Positions 11,801 to 22,250 of a stretch of 64,000 nt of DNA are shown in pieces (position 1 is the first letter of the stretch; each line of letters opens with the position of its first letter). A program made the translations under genes and the position numbers. The DNA is from Elysia crispata. Its lineage: Eukaryota; Mollusca; Gastropoda; Plakobranchidae. The notes beneath the pieces are model-generated. The model was not told the DNA's origin, searched no databases, and saw only the letters and a list, made by a program, of their open reading frames with translations. The stretch is from contig JAWDGP010006562.1 in assembly GCA_033675545.1 (NCBI GenBank), positions 279,001-343,000 of the forward strand, read 5' to 3'.

Positions 11801-12598
11801 TATTCCTGTTCTTCTTTAATAGAGATTTAGGTGTCAGTTTACTGTTTAGAAATTTCATTCGTTTTTTTCAGTTGTTTCATATAGGTTGTCCACAAATAGG
11901 AATTTTGAAGACATGAGGCTTCAAATTTATCTGCAATTGATGTGGGGATTGAACTTGTGAAGAATGTCAAGGTGGACATTCTGATGTCAAAGCAATTGAC
12001 TCTCCTATTACTACTTTTTTTATCCGTTCATTGTAGACCCAGACATAATCTAGCCTAGCATTTACAGGCTGATTGATTGATAGATGGAATGAAGAGTTTA
12101 AAATTTCAGTTCGCCATGAGGGATGGTGTCAAGGCTTTTTTCTCTGGGTTAACAGGTCTATCAAATTTAAATGTCAGTGAATCTAAAAAACTAATCTCAC
12201 TTATATTAAAAGAGGGTATCAGGACTTAAAAAATTTTACTTCCTGATTCCTCGCATCATTTTCTAAATGGGATGTGATAAATAAAAACTTACAACTTTAA
12301 GGTATTTTATTCAGTGAAGTACAGGATTTAAATGCTTTTTACACAAAATCATATTGAGTTTCCTAATTAGTGTACGTTAATAAAATGTGTATGCTTAATT
12401 TTTTTTTTTCTGCAGATTTTAACATCATGAAAATTTGAATATGTGTTTTCCCTTTCAACCTTTATTCTTCATAGCTCTAGTTATAAAATGTGGATTATAC
12501 TTTTACAATTCAATCAGTATCAGTACTATAGCAAATATGAAAAGTGAGCTGGTATGACTGGACATAAGCTACTTGTAAAATTATATCCTTTAAGAATT
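8863..12598. other. AT-rich intergenic DNA
   Basis: No recognisable gene is present. There is a (TA)n/poly-T stretch at 8861-8975 and a poly-A run at 9104-9123. One open stretch at about 10360-10596 (+) has an acceptor-like tttatatag before it and a gtaaga donor after it. It would encode a Lys/Asp-rich peptide with no recognisable domain. I rate it a weak exon candidate only. Confidence 0.5.
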
Positions 12599-12846
12599 AT
12601 ATGTGTAGTGACTCCACGAAATGAGACATTTTGCGGCAGAGAAATTTTTGGGTAAATGCAATTTTACCACAAAAAGTTTGTGAATTTCCTGTTTATACTG
12701 CTTTAATTTCTAACTTTCATATTGTTTCAGAAATAAAATCACTTTAATTTAAATGTGAAGAATTTCAAGCTTTCTTTAGGAAAATTGCATTTTCCGACGT
12801 AGGCGTTTGCAGCAAATGTCCCATTTTGTTGCGTCGCTACACATAT
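12599..12846. mobile_element. Diverged MITE with long terminal inverted repeats
   Basis: The left end ATATGTGTAGTGACTCCACG is inverted at the right end (reverse complement ATATGTGTAGCGACGCAACA). Similarity runs inward through AATGAGACATTT/AATGGGACATTT to a shared AATGCAATTTT block. The element is about 248 bp and non-coding. The superfamily is not determined because no clear target duplication can be separated from the palindromic ends. Confidence 0.65.
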
Positions 12847-12849
12847 TAT

Positions 12850-14600
12850 TTGTCACTAGCATCATGCAATTTGTGAAGATGTATTTTTTTTCCTTAAAAA
12901 TCTCAGTACTTAGTGTCCTAGTAATATTTGATATGTTATCAATGAGTGAAGAGACCGGCAAGGTTGATAGAAATGCTCAGGCAGTCAAATAAAAACCTGA
13001 GTTATGGATAGTGAGGATCAAGATAAGCTTCAGAATACATCTAGATTTATGTCTGGATAAAGATCTAGTTTGCAAAGGAGAAAATGGGATGGAACTGGTG
13101 ACTCTAACATAGATGTAAGATGCAGATTTTAACAATGAGTGGACCATTGGAAGTGGATTTAAAGGAAGTGACGTAACATTGAAGCCCATGTAGCATTTAA
13201 AGACTTTGTTTGAACTCACAAGCAAAGCGAACAGATCCAAAGATTGAGGCTAAAAAGCAGCAAACAAGAACTCCTCAAACACTGGTTTTTGCAGGCAGAG
13301 GCTGTCATAAAAGGACTTTCTATACTTAACCAGCCAAGGGTTACAAATTATAACTTCTGGCGCATATTAGTAATATACAAAAAAAGTTGTTAAGGACCTT
13401 TATTCCTGGTTTAAAGACCTAAACTCAGAGTTGACTTGTACTTTTAGAGTTCTTGTCCCTGCAATATTGACAATTCCCTGGTCAAGCTATTTTTTTGTTT
13501 GTTTTTTTAGCTGGACTACTGTAACTCTAATTTACAAGGTTTTCCTTAACTCGAGAGAATACCAACTGCAAACCATCCAAAAAAAAAGACTTGTATTACT
13601 ATGAGCTAAAATGACATAGCTGTTAAGTATGCACAAGTTGCTGATCTTATTTAGAAACAAATTTTGTTCACGTTTTCAGTTTATATAACAATAACATGAT
13701 CAAGTTGTCTAACATTTTTTCAAAAGATGCCACCATTCTCTTTTTTCCTTAAAAAAAAAGTCATTACTTATAGGTGATATACCATTTTTTAATTGCCCAA
13801 AGGCTTTTTACTAGTTGGTAGGTAATTGATTAGTAAAGCTTACTTTACTCTCGGAGTGATATTTTGTTGAAGTGAATTATAAATATATTGGTCTCTTCAG
13901 TCTTCCATGAGTCTCAGTTTAAAAGTTTGGCAATCAAGCTGGTGAGTTTGTTTTTGCGTGGTCAATAGCCTTCACCTATATATTTAACTTATCTTACTCT
14001 TGGGTATTCACACTGTTCAATCTTGAGGGTGAGCCCACTCCCAGAGTCCCACAGAGAATTTGCTCTAATTTCAGCCGAAAGTTGAGCAATCAGTTATGCT
14101 TAAATTTTTTTTTAGATATTTATTTCAAACTGCTAATGAATGTTCCATAGGAAGGGGTGCTAAACCACCAGGATGATACATACATTCGTATACCTTTTTT
14201 TTATTTTTATTGTACGACATCTTAACAAATTGCTGATTAATTTAAATATACATAGGGTTTTGCTTATGAATTCTAAATCTCCAAGTAAATGTAAACTTGT
14301 AATTGATGGCTGTATATTGTTGCTATTACTAGTACTAGGTGCTATTATAAGCTGGTGAAAATCTACATACTGTTAATCTTCACACATGTTCGTGAATTTT
14401 TCTTCATGATCAGTGATTGAAAACATCTCTACATTTGCTTCTCTGAGACAGAATCTAAATGCATGTACATTTATATAAAGGGTGCGTTTTTTGGACCCTC
14501 AAAAGTCCAGCCAAAAAGTATTAAATTTCTTCCTCATCTCTCTTCATATCTGTGTGTGTCTCTTTCTGTGTGTGTGTTTCTGTCTGTCTCTGTTTGTCTG
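12850..14600. other. AT-rich intergenic DNA
   Basis: I see nothing functional in this stretch. Short open frames on both strands have no recognisable domain, splice context or codon signal. Confidence 0.5.
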
Positions 14601-14601
14601 C

Positions 14602-14832
<231 letters not shown>

Positions 14833-15100
14833 ACTTTTCCCTCTTTCCTGTTGTTGAAATTTTATAGTCTTTACAGCTCCTTAGGCCTTGAAGTCCTTAG
14901 TCAGGTTATGAAGTGATAAACATAGAGCTTGGTTACTTCTATTTCTTTACATAGTCACCATGCAGGTTTATAATTACACATTTCTGCCACCTGTCTTGGA
15001 CCTTCAAAAGTCCTTAAGAGGAAAAGGGCCCAGAACGGGCCTCGAACCAGCTTCAGTGGCGTACTTGATGTCATGAAAACGGCGCCCTTTGTTTTTTTTT

Positions 15101-15480
15101 TTAGACTGCGGAACAGAAAAAGTCTGAGGGGGCTACAGGTGGTGAATGAGTTGTGTATGGCAATATTTCAAAGCCGCACTGTTCTGCTGTCTGTAATGCA
15201 TGTTGTGCCCTATGCACAAGGGTATTGTCATGCTGTAGGAGGACCCCTGTACTGAGTTATCCACAACTTCTTCTCACCAATTCGGACCGCAATTTTATCT
15301 GCAAACCCGAGAAGTAATATCCTGTGACGGTTTGTCCATTTTTCCAAGCAAACAGTCATAACTATGCCTTCTCAATCCTAAGAACACGACTACGTGACCT
15401 TTTCACTTGATGGTGTCAGCTTTGCCATCTTTGATTGAGAGGTTTTGCATTGCAAGGAGAACGTTCTGGATAAAAAATGG
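15101..15480 (-). pseudogene. mariner-family transposase relic
   Basis: Read on the - strand, the frame gives VLLQHDNTLVHRA and then PPVAPSDFF. Exactly 34 residues separate the two aspartates, the D34D spacing of mariner transposases. Upstream in the same frame lies NGQTVTGYY, the linker normally found before the second catalytic Asp. An in-frame stop occurs near 15258 and another directly after SDFFCSAV at 15101. The sequence up to about 15480 is only recognisable in shifted frames with stops. The first catalytic Asp was not found. This is a dead fragment and no TIRs were identified. Confidence 0.8.
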
Positions 15481-15634
15481 TTCATTCATGTTTCATCCAT
15501 AGCCGCCTTGTTTTTAAAGAAATGTGTGTCATTGGACTCCATTCGAAGGATAGTTTTCTAGGTCTCACTCCTCTGCTTCTCTTACTACTGGCGAGGTATC
15601 CACCTTATTCATTGTAACAGATTTTAGATGATGA

Positions 15635-16278
15635 TGGGGGTGATCTGTTAGGCTCTGTTTGTCTAAGGGTTTCAAAATATTTACAGCCAATCACACGACT
15701 CGTCCGTAGAAAATAAGTCCGAAGTCCGCAAGTAAAATTTGCAAACTGTTTAATCCAACATAAGAGCTAGACTATACAATATCTGTAGGTTGACTCAATA
15801 ATCACTCACTGTAGGTAGACTTAAAACAATCACTCACTGTAGACTCGATGATGTTGACTCACTGTAGACTTAATGTTGTTGACTCACTATAAACTCTATA
15901 ATGTTGACTTCCTAAATATAATTTGGATTCTTATTTATACAAAATCTCGTCGAATCATCCAGAAAAGGAGTTACATAAATCATAAGAGAACATTCTCGGT
16001 ACACGTCATTAGCAATTAGCAACCAATCAAAACTAAGGTAAGCAAGGGTGACGAGATCATTACTATTTTTAGAACTAAGTCGAAGATTCGAGAAGAATCT
16101 TGACCATACAAGTGCGGGCTGTGTTCAATAAACAAAACTAAGTGCTTAGGCTTGAAATGCAAACGTTATGCAACCAAATAAGATAATGTACATAGATCCA
16201 GCCGATCCGCTACCCAAAGTTACGCACCAAAAAAGGGTGAAGAAATGAATAGATCAACTTATAGTACAATGCGTTACA
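15635..16278 (-). mobile_element. Solo LTR of the gypsy-type family (LTR1)
   Basis: The segment starts TGGGGGTGATCTGTTAGGCT and ends AATGCGTTACA (TG...CA on the + strand; the element family is - oriented). It aligns over its length with LTRs at 51813, 52506 and 55278. Shared blocks include CACGACTCGTCCGTAGAAAA, CAAACTGTTTAATCCAACA, and a 3' block with GATCCGCTACCCAAAGTTACGCACC. About five units of a TCACTGTAGGTAGACT-like tandem repeat lie inside. No internal element sequence adjoins, so it looks like a solo LTR. No clear target duplication was seen. Confidence 0.8.
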
Positions 16279-16604
16279 TTCATGTTCAGATGGTCATGGA
16301 GAATCATCCCTAATTTCCGCTGGATTAATTATTCTGAAAATCTGCATCTTGCGTTCCAAAGGAATAATCTTAAGGCTGATAAAATTTCAAAACTATCACC
16401 ATTCTTTCCTGCGTAGACCAAAGATTACTTAACTCCCTTCGCAGCACACAAATTTGCATTAGAAAAATTTTGTTTTATATGCAAAGCTGTGAAGAAGTAA
16501 ACATACCGAGACACCTATATGAGCTCGTTTGTATCCCTTCCATGAATACAATACACGTGATATACTTGTTCGAGGGAGGGACGAAAAATTGTCTTATTGT
16601 TATT
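16279..16604. other. Intergenic DNA between the solo LTR and the T-rich tract
   Basis: Nothing recognisable is seen here. Confidence 0.4.
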
Positions 16605-16718
16605 AGGTGGGGGGTTTTTTAGTTGTTTTTTTTTTTTTTTTTTTTAATTTTTTTAGACTAGCTCAATTGAAATTCAATTTCATATGCCTTTTTATAATGA
16701 GTGGGTTTGTTTTTTTTT

Positions 16719-16752
<34 letters not shown>

Positions 16753-16880
16753 TTGTTTTTTTTTTGTTTGTTTGTTTGTTTTTGTTTTTTTTTTTGTTTG
16801 TTTTTTTTTTTTGTTTTTTTTTTTGTTTTGTTTTTGGGGTGGGGTGTTTTTTTGTTTTTTTTTTATTGGGGGGGGGGGGT
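16605..16880 (+). repeat. T-rich/GT low-complexity tract
   Basis: The tract has long T runs broken by single G or TTG units, ending in a run of G (about 16868-16880). It opens several frames (poly-Phe on +, poly-Lys on -) that are composition artefacts. Confidence 0.95.
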
Positions 16881-17189
16881 GGAAAGATAATCAATTTCAT
16901 ACATGTCTTTATAAAGTGAGTGATATATAACTATAAGAAGCTAGATATGAAGTGGTATGGGCCTATATTGCACCAGAGTCTATGCATAAGGTAGAAGATC
17001 TTAGCGACAGGGATTGGCATTTGTATAACTGAAACTCGACTGTTTTTGTCTCCGTACTAGTGGGAGTCACAAATAAAGGTGACCTTTATAATTTCTTGCA
17101 GTTAATTTTAATTCTAAAATTATTTTAATGAAATTTTTTTTAAATCCTTGCATAGATGATATGTATTGAACAATGAGCCGAGCACCTGA

Positions 17190-17460
17190 GTCACTGGTCG
17201 TGTTGAAAAAACTCACGCGTAAGCCAGATCCAGACCTTCAGAACTACCTGACAGTCACCTGGTAACCCGTAGACTGCCATATAGATCCGATAATAATTAA
17301 TATGGATGCAAAAAACCGATGGAATGAACGGGCGAACCAAAAAGTTCGTCTTGCTTGATTTTCTAACATCGACTCGGCCTCTTGTGAGGTCTCGATAGGC
17401 ACAGGAGGAATAAGCGGGTGACACCTTCACAAAGTACCACGAGGCCGGAATAAGAAATTC
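17190..17460 (-). repeat. Dispersed repeat family with a GGCCTCG...CATTCCATCGGTTTTTGCATCC core, copy 1
   Basis: In reverse complement this region aligns with 42826-43040 on the + strand. Shared blocks in order include TTCCGGCCTCG, AGACGAACT and CGTTCATTCCATCGGTTT. The two copies are clearly diverged. The class is unknown; a LINE 3' end or SINE is possible. Confidence 0.65.
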
Positions 17461-17507
17461 TGTTTGTTAACTTTAAATTTTTTTAAAGTTACCATTTTTA
17501 AATTATG

Positions 17508-18245
17508 ACTTGACTTGACTTAGGGCCTTCCGCGTCTCAGTCCTCCGACGGGGGGCGCTTCGGCAGCTTTTCGGATTCTCGTCGACAGTTCTCTCCATTG
17601 CTGTCTGCTCCGGGCGATGCATCTTAGGTGTTCGAGGTCTTCCCTAGTTGTGAGTTGTAGTGTGTTTTCTTGTAGTCTTGATAGGTCTTTGTTGAGGACG
17701 ACTGGTAGTGTTGTTAAAGGGCGGCCCCGAAACTTTTTTCCGTGTGTGGCGAAATAGCTGTTCATTGATTTATTAGCAGGTATTTCAATATTTCTTCTAA
17801 GTATGTGCCCGAAAAGGCGCCACCTGTTCTCAAGTATATAAATAGAAAGGGGGTGTTCCTCGCACTTGTTGTAAAGAGATGAATTTGTGATTTTAACGGG
17901 GTATTTGATGTTGAGAACTTTCCTTAGCTGTTTACGATGAAATGCATTTAATTTTCTTCTTCAGATTTTGTCAGTGCCCAGGTGCCGCAGTTGTAGACAA
18001 GTATTGATTTTACGAGCGACCTGTATAATTTCAGCTTGGTCTTTCTTTTAATCTTATCTCCTTTGATCCAGACATTTTAGAAGCTTTGTCAGTGCTGCAT
18101 TGGATAGTCGTTTCCTCCTCTCAACGTCTTCTTCGTCGCCTATGAGAGTTCCAACTTTTTTTGTATTTTTATACTCTGTTCCAGCTCTTGACAACGTTGT
18201 AAACTCTGTCTTATCTATATTGACCAGTAGATTGTATTTATGTAA
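17508..18245 (-). pseudogene. Non-LTR retrotransposon RT C-terminal relic
   Basis: The - strand carries, across several frames, the C-terminal part of a LINE ORF2. It starts with NLLVNIDKTEFTTLSR, then VGTLIGDEEDVERRKRLSNA, a HRKQLRKVLNIKYP block, ILENRWRLFGHILRRNIEIP, and a terminal basic part KKFRGRPLTTLPVVLNKDL. The NxDKTE and RWRLFGHILRR blocks are typical of the post-catalytic region of non-LTR reverse transcriptases. Frame changes and stops near 18060 and 17950 make it non-functional. The 3' end runs into a short (TCAAG)n tail at 17508-17520, as in LINEs with microsatellite-like tails. The 3' part is one open frame of 81 codons ending at 17520. Confidence 0.8.
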
Positions 18246-21200
18246 GGTGTTTTTAAATTAGAACCCTCGAAATATCTAATTCATTGCTTCCTTCATTGAA
18301 ACAGATTTACTTTTTAGGCATGTATGCATAGTATACATGTATACACACGCTTTCACTCAAAAATACCCTCAAGACAGCGTGTAGGGCTCTAGGTTAATAT
18401 TTGCATCTTTTGTCTCAGCTGCTAGACCCTAGGCTTAGTCTCGTCCTGTTTGCACTGAATCAGCCTTCCTCAAGCTAGGGTATTAAAAGATTCTCGATGC
18501 TATACTTTCTCTCTATGCGAACCCTAAAATTGTCACACCCTGAATAGGCATACTTGCTGGACGACGGCACTAGACGGCTGTTAAGTGTGAGAGATAAAGA
18601 CGAAAAGATCGATGGGTATGGCTGACCAGATCAGTACATGTATTTTGGGGTTTCAAATATTAAAGGTAATGTAATACTAAGGATTATGAATATGTTAAAA
18701 ATACGAATTTGTTGAAACCATCAATGTGCTTCGTGAAGTATACAGGTACTTATGGATAATTTTATGTATTTTGATTAATAATCGTGCATATCATACATTT
18801 CTCTAGTTTTCAAGAACTTTTCATTTTCTGAGATTTTGTGCATGTACAGAAAGTTTAAAAATTAATAAACGAAGTAAAAGCAATCCGCAAAATGGCGAAT
18901 ACACCAGGTGCAAGGGGAATAGCAATTAGAAACATTTTAGATACATGTTTTTAAAGCATCTTATAGAGATGAAATGAAAGAGAGCAAAAGTTACCAATAT
19001 CAGGTACGGTTTATATAATAATCTTAAATACAGTCTCCGTGTAAAACAGGTTGTATTATAATAGGCATGTGCATAAATGTGGGAAATGAGGGAAAGGGAA
19101 AACTGCTGCCTGGCTTTAAAGCTCAAAGTGAAAGAGTACCACAGTTTTTAACACTTTTTTAGGTTTAGAAAATAGAAGTAAAGATTGACTTAAGATAATT
19201 GATCCTTATTCACTGTTTTCAAGATCATTAAGTTGAGATAAACTTAGCTTGCTGACCAAATGTGTAAGCTTAGGACTAAGACCAATGAAATGATGCAAGA
19301 CAGTTCAGCAGTACGCCATCCGTTCTTTGAATAAACCGATATGTTTTTCTGCTCTTCGAATTATATTGTCGCTTGCTTAATTTAACTGTTTGTTTGCTGC
19401 ATTAAGCTATCGCTTCTGCAGTTATTCCATCTCTGTCGCACGAAATCCACAGAGCTTCACTTCACCAATACCTTAGACTGGAATTGTGGAAAGGAATAAA
19501 ACTAAAATCATTCTTGCTTTCTCTCCAGATACAGATGTGAAAGACATTGAGTCTGGTACTTTCATTTCAGCCATGAGTGAAATACATAATTATACATGTA
19601 TGCTTCCTAACTTTTCTTAGCTCGCCTCTTTCGGTGTGGATAGGACTGGCATGATGAAAGAATAAAAAAAAAATAGAAACAATTATAATAGGATAGAATA
19701 GAGGCAGAATTTAAAACTTATTCGACTGATAAAAAATACATGTCATAGAGAAGAACTCAATAGTTTAAAAACGCGATAGGCCTATCTGTGGAAAAAAAAC
19801 ATTTTAACAGTGGACATTTTGATATTCGTAAACATATCAAGATTTCAGTCACTCCAATTACTAGTTTGCGTGTATGTGTGTGTGTGGGGGGGTGTAAGGG
19901 AAAGATGCAAGAAACAAAATTTATTTTTACTCATTTTCAACATGCGTCATTACAATGATTTGATCTTCTTATGTGTGCACGTCATCTATATTCGTTGATC
20001 AGCGCTGTGCTCTTGACATGCTTTGTCATGAAGTGAGTTCCTCTTGTCCTTCAATGTTTTTCAATCGTTAGAAACGATTAATTGAATCAACCAACCGCTT
20101 AACTCCATCCAATAATATTTTTTGTCTCATTCTCTGCACACTTCCCGGTAACCAGACGCTTCGCCATGATGTCTATGAAGCGCCTTAGCTAGTAGTAGTA
20201 CCGAGTAATCCAAGTTACAAAATTATATCTAGATCTAGATTCTGGATCTTGTCGAAAGATCAAAATAATCTTAAAAAGTTGAACTTACAAAAATTTCCCA
20301 TTGTAGTGCTTTTTCCGTTTTTAAATTCTTTTGTTAAAATTCATTGTGAAATGCGAATGCGGAAGTAGTACATGTAGGGCGTACTGCTAGTTTACTTTCA
20401 TCATGGATGCTTATTTACGGCATCTTACGTCACGTTGGATCAGTGTATAGAAACAACTTGAAATGAGAAGCTATCTAAGAAAGAAAATGATATTATAAGA
20501 AGTGCAACGGACTGTAGCGAATTGTATCTCCATTATTATGTTTCCGATTGCGTTGTGGTCTAGCACTGGAACAGGGATCGTGATTAGTATAGTTGATCAT
20601 TATAACTTTCGACTTCTCTAGGAGCTTTGACGAGTGATACCGAGCACGAAGTGGAAAATGACAGGAGCGTGACTTTACTTCGCTGATCTATCTGGTAAAA
20701 AAATTTGACAAAAACAGCTTAGAGAATGGGCAACCGCTCTTTCATGAAGCCAAATGCATTACGCGTAATACCGGTACAAAAATGGTCTCACTAATTATCG
20801 TGAGACTGCATGTTTAGATTTTTCAATCTCGACGAGTTGTGATTTTTGGAGGTTAAAAGACAAATCTGTGCTCAGAGGCTGAAGGTTGGGGCATAAAAAA
20901 TTCAGTCGGTCTACTAGAATCAAGGTCCGAAACTATGAAGCTTGAATCTAAATTGACAGTTTAACTGGTTGACAATACTGCTGCTAATATTCGCCTCACT
21001 GAATTATTACCAGATGGAAACGATCTAATTTCCCCTATTGTTACATCATGGGATATTCTTAATGATCTTTCAACCTCAAGCTTAGATGAATTAGTACTTA
21101 GCGTGCAAGTCAGGAAATTCAAACAGCCTTATTTATTTTATATTCAATTTTGTGAAAAGCCACGCAAAAAAGCTACAGGTCTCAAGACTGGCATGCCTTA

Positions 21201-21640
21201 TTACGCAGGCTGGATTATTCTTTCCTTTCTCATTTTGAGTCAAATTTAAATAAAGTGTAAAACTTTCGGGAGCTGAGGATAATTGCTAACAGTTGTCCTT
21301 AATATATACTGACCAATCGACTCACTACTAGTTTCCTGCACAGAACGGCATGTTTTTCGTGACGCTTTTGTCTTTTTGGCTGGAGGAGGTCAAACTTTAT
21401 TTAATTTCTTTTAAATTTTTCAGTTTTTCATTCCATTAAAGTAAAATAGCATTTTTAGTGCATATTACAAAATAAGAATAGTATGTTTTAAAAGCGCATC
21501 CGCTTTGAAAATTGTTAACTGTTGAGAATTAGTCTTTTAAATGTTATTTGGTTCATCCTAACATATTGGTAAAAAATTTATGATGAATTAAATACAATGG
21601 ATATACATGTATAATATATACTTTCAAAAGCATTTTTTAG
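18246..21640. other. AT-rich intergenic DNA
   Basis: No supported gene is present. An acceptor-like ctttctctccag at about 19528 is followed by about 29 open codons (DVKDIESGTFISAMSEI...) ending in TAG. This is a weak terminal-exon candidate without recognisable homology. TAGATCT-type motifs occur at 20227-20250. Confidence 0.45.
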
Positions 21641-21658
21641 CCTAAATCCACAACTTAC

Positions 21659-21985
21659 CTATAATTTTTTTTGTATTATGTGGGACACTGATCTCGATAG
21701 ATTGAAGTTTAGTTAACTTCATTCCTGTGCATTGAGTGGTTTTGGAAAGATAGCCTAGAGAGACATCGAAGTTGCCTTTTATAACATAGATAGATAATTG
21801 AGTTTCTGTTGTATTCAAATAGGTCTGCAGTAACTCTGCTTTCTTTTTCATAAGCCGGTCCGCATTCGACAGCGTTTGCGTTGTCGATAGATTTTGGCTT
21901 TCCCGACATGTAGTAGGAATTTTAGGGGAGTAAACTTTAAATACCAGTAGACTACTAGTATTCTGCGGCCGGAATAATCATACAT
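21659..21985 (-). CDS. Possible exon of an unrecognised gene
   Basis: On the - strand a frame of about 109 codons stays open from an upstream TGA near 21985 to a consensus donor (ATAG|gtaagt) at 21659. This is long for DNA this AT-rich. It contains NADRLMKKKAELLQTYLN and later KLQSIEISVPHNTKKII. I do not recognise a domain. An acceptor was not fixed; an AAG|TTTACTCCC site near 21934 is one option. It could equally be transposon-derived or fortuitous. Confidence 0.25.
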
Positions 21986-22089
21986 GTAGTTTATGGTGCG
22001 TTCTGCATCAATATAGACCTTGCTCCATGAAATATTCTTCATCCAACGTAGAGACTTCTGAAGCTGTGTAGACTTATAGTTTTAGACCT

Positions 22090-22250
22090 AACAAGCTTGA
22101 TTCCTCATTGACATGAACTAGTAGGAAATACATACGTTGAAGAAAAGCACTGAATAAAATTTAAAAAAAATGTATGTCCGTCCAGGGCCATTCAATAAAA
22201 GCCAAAGTATTCAAAACCATGAGAAATGATATATATTTGAGTTCTCAATT
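22090..22250 (+). repeat. Diverged copy of the inverted-repeat module
   Basis: The series TTGATTCCTCATTGACATGAAC, GTTGAAGAAAAGCA and a distal AAAACCATGAGAAATGATATAT parallels 2968-3093 and 3355-3535 in the same order. It supports the long-inverted-repeat arm being a member of a dispersed family. Confidence 0.5.

Noticed and set aside
16607..16930. Poly-Phe (+) and poly-Lys (-) open frames
   Set aside because: Composition artefact of a T-rich low-complexity tract.
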